Assembly: GCA_964633205.1 (NCBI GenBank)
Contig: CAZWFN010000214.1
Span: 1-8,145 of the forward strand
Source of the DNA: CAYVQE01 sp964633205
GTDB lineage: Bacteria > Myxococcota > B64-G9
Direction: 5' to 3'
DNA length: 8,145 nucleotides
In this document: positions 6,800 to 8,145 of the stretch, piece after piece
Numbering within the stretch: position 1 is the first letter of the stretch
Layout: the number at the start of each line of letters is the position of its first letter
The notes under the pieces: generated by a model
Database searches by the model: none
The model's input: the letters and a program-made list of their open reading frames with translations, nothing else
What the model was told of the DNA's origin: nothing
Position numbers and translations under genes: made by a program

Positions 6800-7386
6800 C
6801 GGCCGCAGCAGGCCAGCGAGGTGGCCCGCACGTAGGCCGCCTGCAGGTAAGAGGTCGGACACAGCGGGAAGCATTCCTGGCAGGCGGGGCACTCGGCGGC
6901 CGCCAGCTCGGGGATGAAGCAGATCTGCTTGTTGATCCCGCGATCGATGAACCCCACGGCGTGCTTGTGTTTGACCTCGGCGCAGTAGCGCACGCACAGG
7001 CCGCAGTGGACGCAGAAAGAAGCCTCCCCCTCGAAGCGATCCCGGTCGGCGCCGTACTCCGCGGCCAGCGCCTGCAGCTGCGGCGCGTCGGGAGCATGCG
7101 CCAACAACAGCTCCAGGATGATCTTGCGCATGCGGTCGATGGCTTCCGATCGCGTGCGCACCACCAGCCCGTCCGCCACCGGGTAGACGCAGGAGGCCAC
7201 CAGCCGCGTCTTGTTGCGCACCTCGACCTCGACCAGGCACAGCCGGCAGCCGCCGTAGGGCTGGAGCGCATCGTGGTGGCAGAGCGTGGGGATGGCGATT
7301 CCGGCCCGCCGCGCCGCCTGCAGAACGGTCATGTCCGCACTCGCGTTGACCGCCTGGCCGTCTATCTGCAGCTTCAATTCACTCAT
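6796..7386 (-). CDS. HoxU/NuoG-N-terminus-like iron-sulfur electron-transfer subunit
   Basis: This 196-residue cytoplasmic protein resembles the stand-alone HoxU subunit of NAD-linked hydrogenases and formate dehydrogenases, or the N-terminus of NuoG. Residues 1-75 are a plant-type [2Fe-2S] ferredoxin fold with ligands C36, C47, C50 and C66 (C-x10-C-x2-C-x15-C). Two CxxCxxCxxxC motifs follow, C125/C128/C131/C135 and C166/C169/C172/C176, for two [4Fe-4S] clusters. The His-Cys cluster motif H-x3-C-x2-C-x5-C normally found between them is not intact: the region reads H97-A-P-D-A and the three Cys are absent. A Cys pair (193-194) lies near the C-terminus. The gene overlaps both neighbours by 4 bases, so it probably works with the NuoF-like subunit in passing electrons between NAD(P)H and a catalytic subunit. 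Its own ribosome binding site is weak. The family call is good; the partner enzyme is inferred from fdhD. Confidence 0.85.
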   Translation of the reverse strand: MSELKLQIDGQAVNASADMTVLQAARRAGIAIPTLCHHDALQPYGGCRLCLVEVEVRNKTRLVASCVYPVADGLVVRTRSEAIDRMRKIILELLLAHAPDAPQLQALAAEYGADRDRFEGEASFCVHCGLCVRYCAEVKHKHAVGFIDRGINKQICFIPELAAAECPACQECFPLCPTSYLQAAYVRATSLACCGR

Positions 7387-8145
7387 CGCGCTTTGCTCTT
7401 TTCGGGCAGCTTTCTGGCCGCTGCGGGCAGCGGTGGCGGCACCGGCTCACCGGAGATCTTGCGCACCGCAGCGAAGCGCGGCGGGCAGACGTCGTAGCAC
7501 ACACCGCACTTGGTGCACTTGTGCTGATCGATGACGTGAATGGTGTTCTTGGCGCCTTCGATCGCTCCGGCCGGGCACTTCTTGCGGCACAGCAGGCAGG
7601 CGGTGCACTCATCCGGATCGATGGTGTAGCTGATCAGATCCTTGCAGGCCAGTGCCGGACAGCGCTTGTGCTCGATATGGGCCTCGTACTCCTCGCGGAA
7701 GTAGCGCAGCGTGCTCAGGAAGGGATTGGGCGCGCTCTTGCCCAATGCACACAGCGAGGCCTCGGCCGCCAGCTCGCTCAGCTCCTCGAGCGATTCGATA
7801 TCCCCTGCCCGCCCCTCGCCCCTGGTGATGCGCGTCAGCACCCGGTGCATCTGGCGCAGGCCCTCGCGGCAAGGAACGCACTTGCCGCAAGACTCGTCGG
7901 TCAAAAACTCGATGAAATAGCGGGCCACGTCCACCATGCAGGTGTCTTCGTCCATGACGATCATGCCGCCCGAACCCATCATCGAGCCGGCGGCGGTCAG
8001 CTCGTCGAAGCCCACCGGCAGATCCAGCTGCTCGGCCGGAATGCAGCCGCCGGAGGGGCCACCGGTCTGCACCGCCTTGAATGCCTTGCCGCCGGGGATG
8101 CCCCCGCCCACCTCGTAGATGATGTCGCGCAGCGGCATGCCCATG
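7383..8145 (-). CDS. NuoF/HydB-like NAD(P)H-dehydrogenase flavoprotein subunit, C-terminal part
   Basis: The C-terminal 253 residues of a NuoF-type 51-kDa subunit are visible; the gene continues past the right edge, and the Met codon at 8144 is internal. The visible part begins in the conserved G-G-G-I-P-G-G-K segment, which leads to V-Q-T-G-G-P-S-G-G-C. The SLBB-like and C-terminal NuoF region carries the [4Fe-4S] motif E-S-C-G-K-C-V-P-C-R-E-G (C86, C89, C92) with C132 as fourth ligand (numbering from the Met at 8144). Beyond the usual NuoF end there is a 2[4Fe-4S] ferredoxin domain, C180/C183/C186/C190 and C210/C213/C216/C220, as in HndC/HydB-type subunits of NADP-reducing or electron-bifurcating hydrogenases and related formate dehydrogenases. 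The FMN- and NADH-binding motifs would lie outside the window. The stop overlaps the next start as ATGA. The role is to oxidise or reduce NAD(P)H in a soluble complex; coenzyme preference cannot be judged. Confidence 0.9.
   Translation of the reverse strand, partial: MGMPLRDIIYEVGGGIPGGKAFKAVQTGGPSGGCIPAEQLDLPVGFDELTAAGSMMGSGGMIVMDEDTCMVDVARYFIEFLTDESCGKCVPCREGLRQMHRVLTRITRGEGRAGDIESLEELSELAAEASLCALGKSAPNPFLSTLRYFREEYEAHIEHKRCPALACKDLISYTIDPDECTACLLCRKKCPAGAIEGAKNTIHVIDQHKCTKCGVCYDVCPPRFAAVRKISGEPVPPPLPAAARKLPEKSKAR

Noticed and set aside
5969..7240. Longer fdhD frame starting at 7240
   Set aside because: The extension overlaps the HoxU-like gene, whose Cys motifs are clear in another frame. 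The ATG at 6799 gives the normal FdhD length and an ATGA overlap.
8142..8144. Met codon at the right edge as start of the NuoF-like gene
   Set aside because: The sequence there aligns to the middle of NuoF-type proteins; the flavin and NADH domains must precede it, so the gene is cut by the window edge.

Overview
The window looks like chromosomal DNA of a GC-rich, Gram-negative (diderm) bacterium. Coding regions have the strong G/C third-position bias of such genomes. Three of the eight genes begin with lipoprotein signal peptides, and there is a near-consensus sigma-54 promoter. Together with a small Cys-rich lipoprotein and a NuoF-like/HoxU-like/FdhD cassette, this suggests a myxobacterial or other delta-proteobacterial-type lineage. 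That placement is inference; no marker gene is present.

Layout: (1) Positions 1-212 hold no gene but carry a plausible promoter for an M50 site-2-protease-family membrane metalloprotease (213-1076, +). (2) Facing it, on the minus strand, is a two-gene operon of paralogous M2 (angiotensin-converting-enzyme-like) zinc peptidase lipoproteins. The upstream copy is 2824-4647 and the downstream copy 1100-2827, joined by a 4-base ATGA overlap. The downstream copy keeps the recognisable ACE-type zinc site and the later His/Tyr substrate-site residues. The upstream copy keeps the zinc site but has lost the Tyr residues and the Lys. (3) A 263-base divergent intergenic region (4648-4910) separates that operon from a small lipoprotein gene of unknown function (4911-5348, +), which lies directly behind a near-perfect sigma-54 (-24/-12) promoter. 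(4) The right third is a minus-strand operon entering from beyond the right edge: a NuoF-type flavoprotein subunit with two extra [4Fe-4S] motifs (partial, 7383->8145), a HoxU/NuoG-N-terminus-like iron-sulfur subunit (6796-7386), fdhD (5969-6799) and a TetR-family regulator (5367-5972). All three junctions are 4-base stop/start overlaps (ATGA, ATGA, GTGA).

How the genes fit together: the right-hand operon looks like the NAD(P)H-linked electron-transfer module and the sulfur-transfer maturation factor of a molybdenum/tungsten formate dehydrogenase, with a co-transcribed regulator. The catalytic subunit is not in this window. The left part is envelope proteolysis: one membrane-embedded protease and two periplasm-facing lipoprotein peptidases. 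I see no mobile element, CRISPR array, tRNA or rRNA. The best leads are the sigma-54 promoter in front of the unknown lipoprotein, the active-site divergence between the tandem M2 peptidases, a GC-rich hairpin next to the ribosome binding site at their junction, loss of the His-Cys cluster ligands in the HoxU-like subunit, and inverted repeats built on the two facing TGA stop codons at both convergent junctions.
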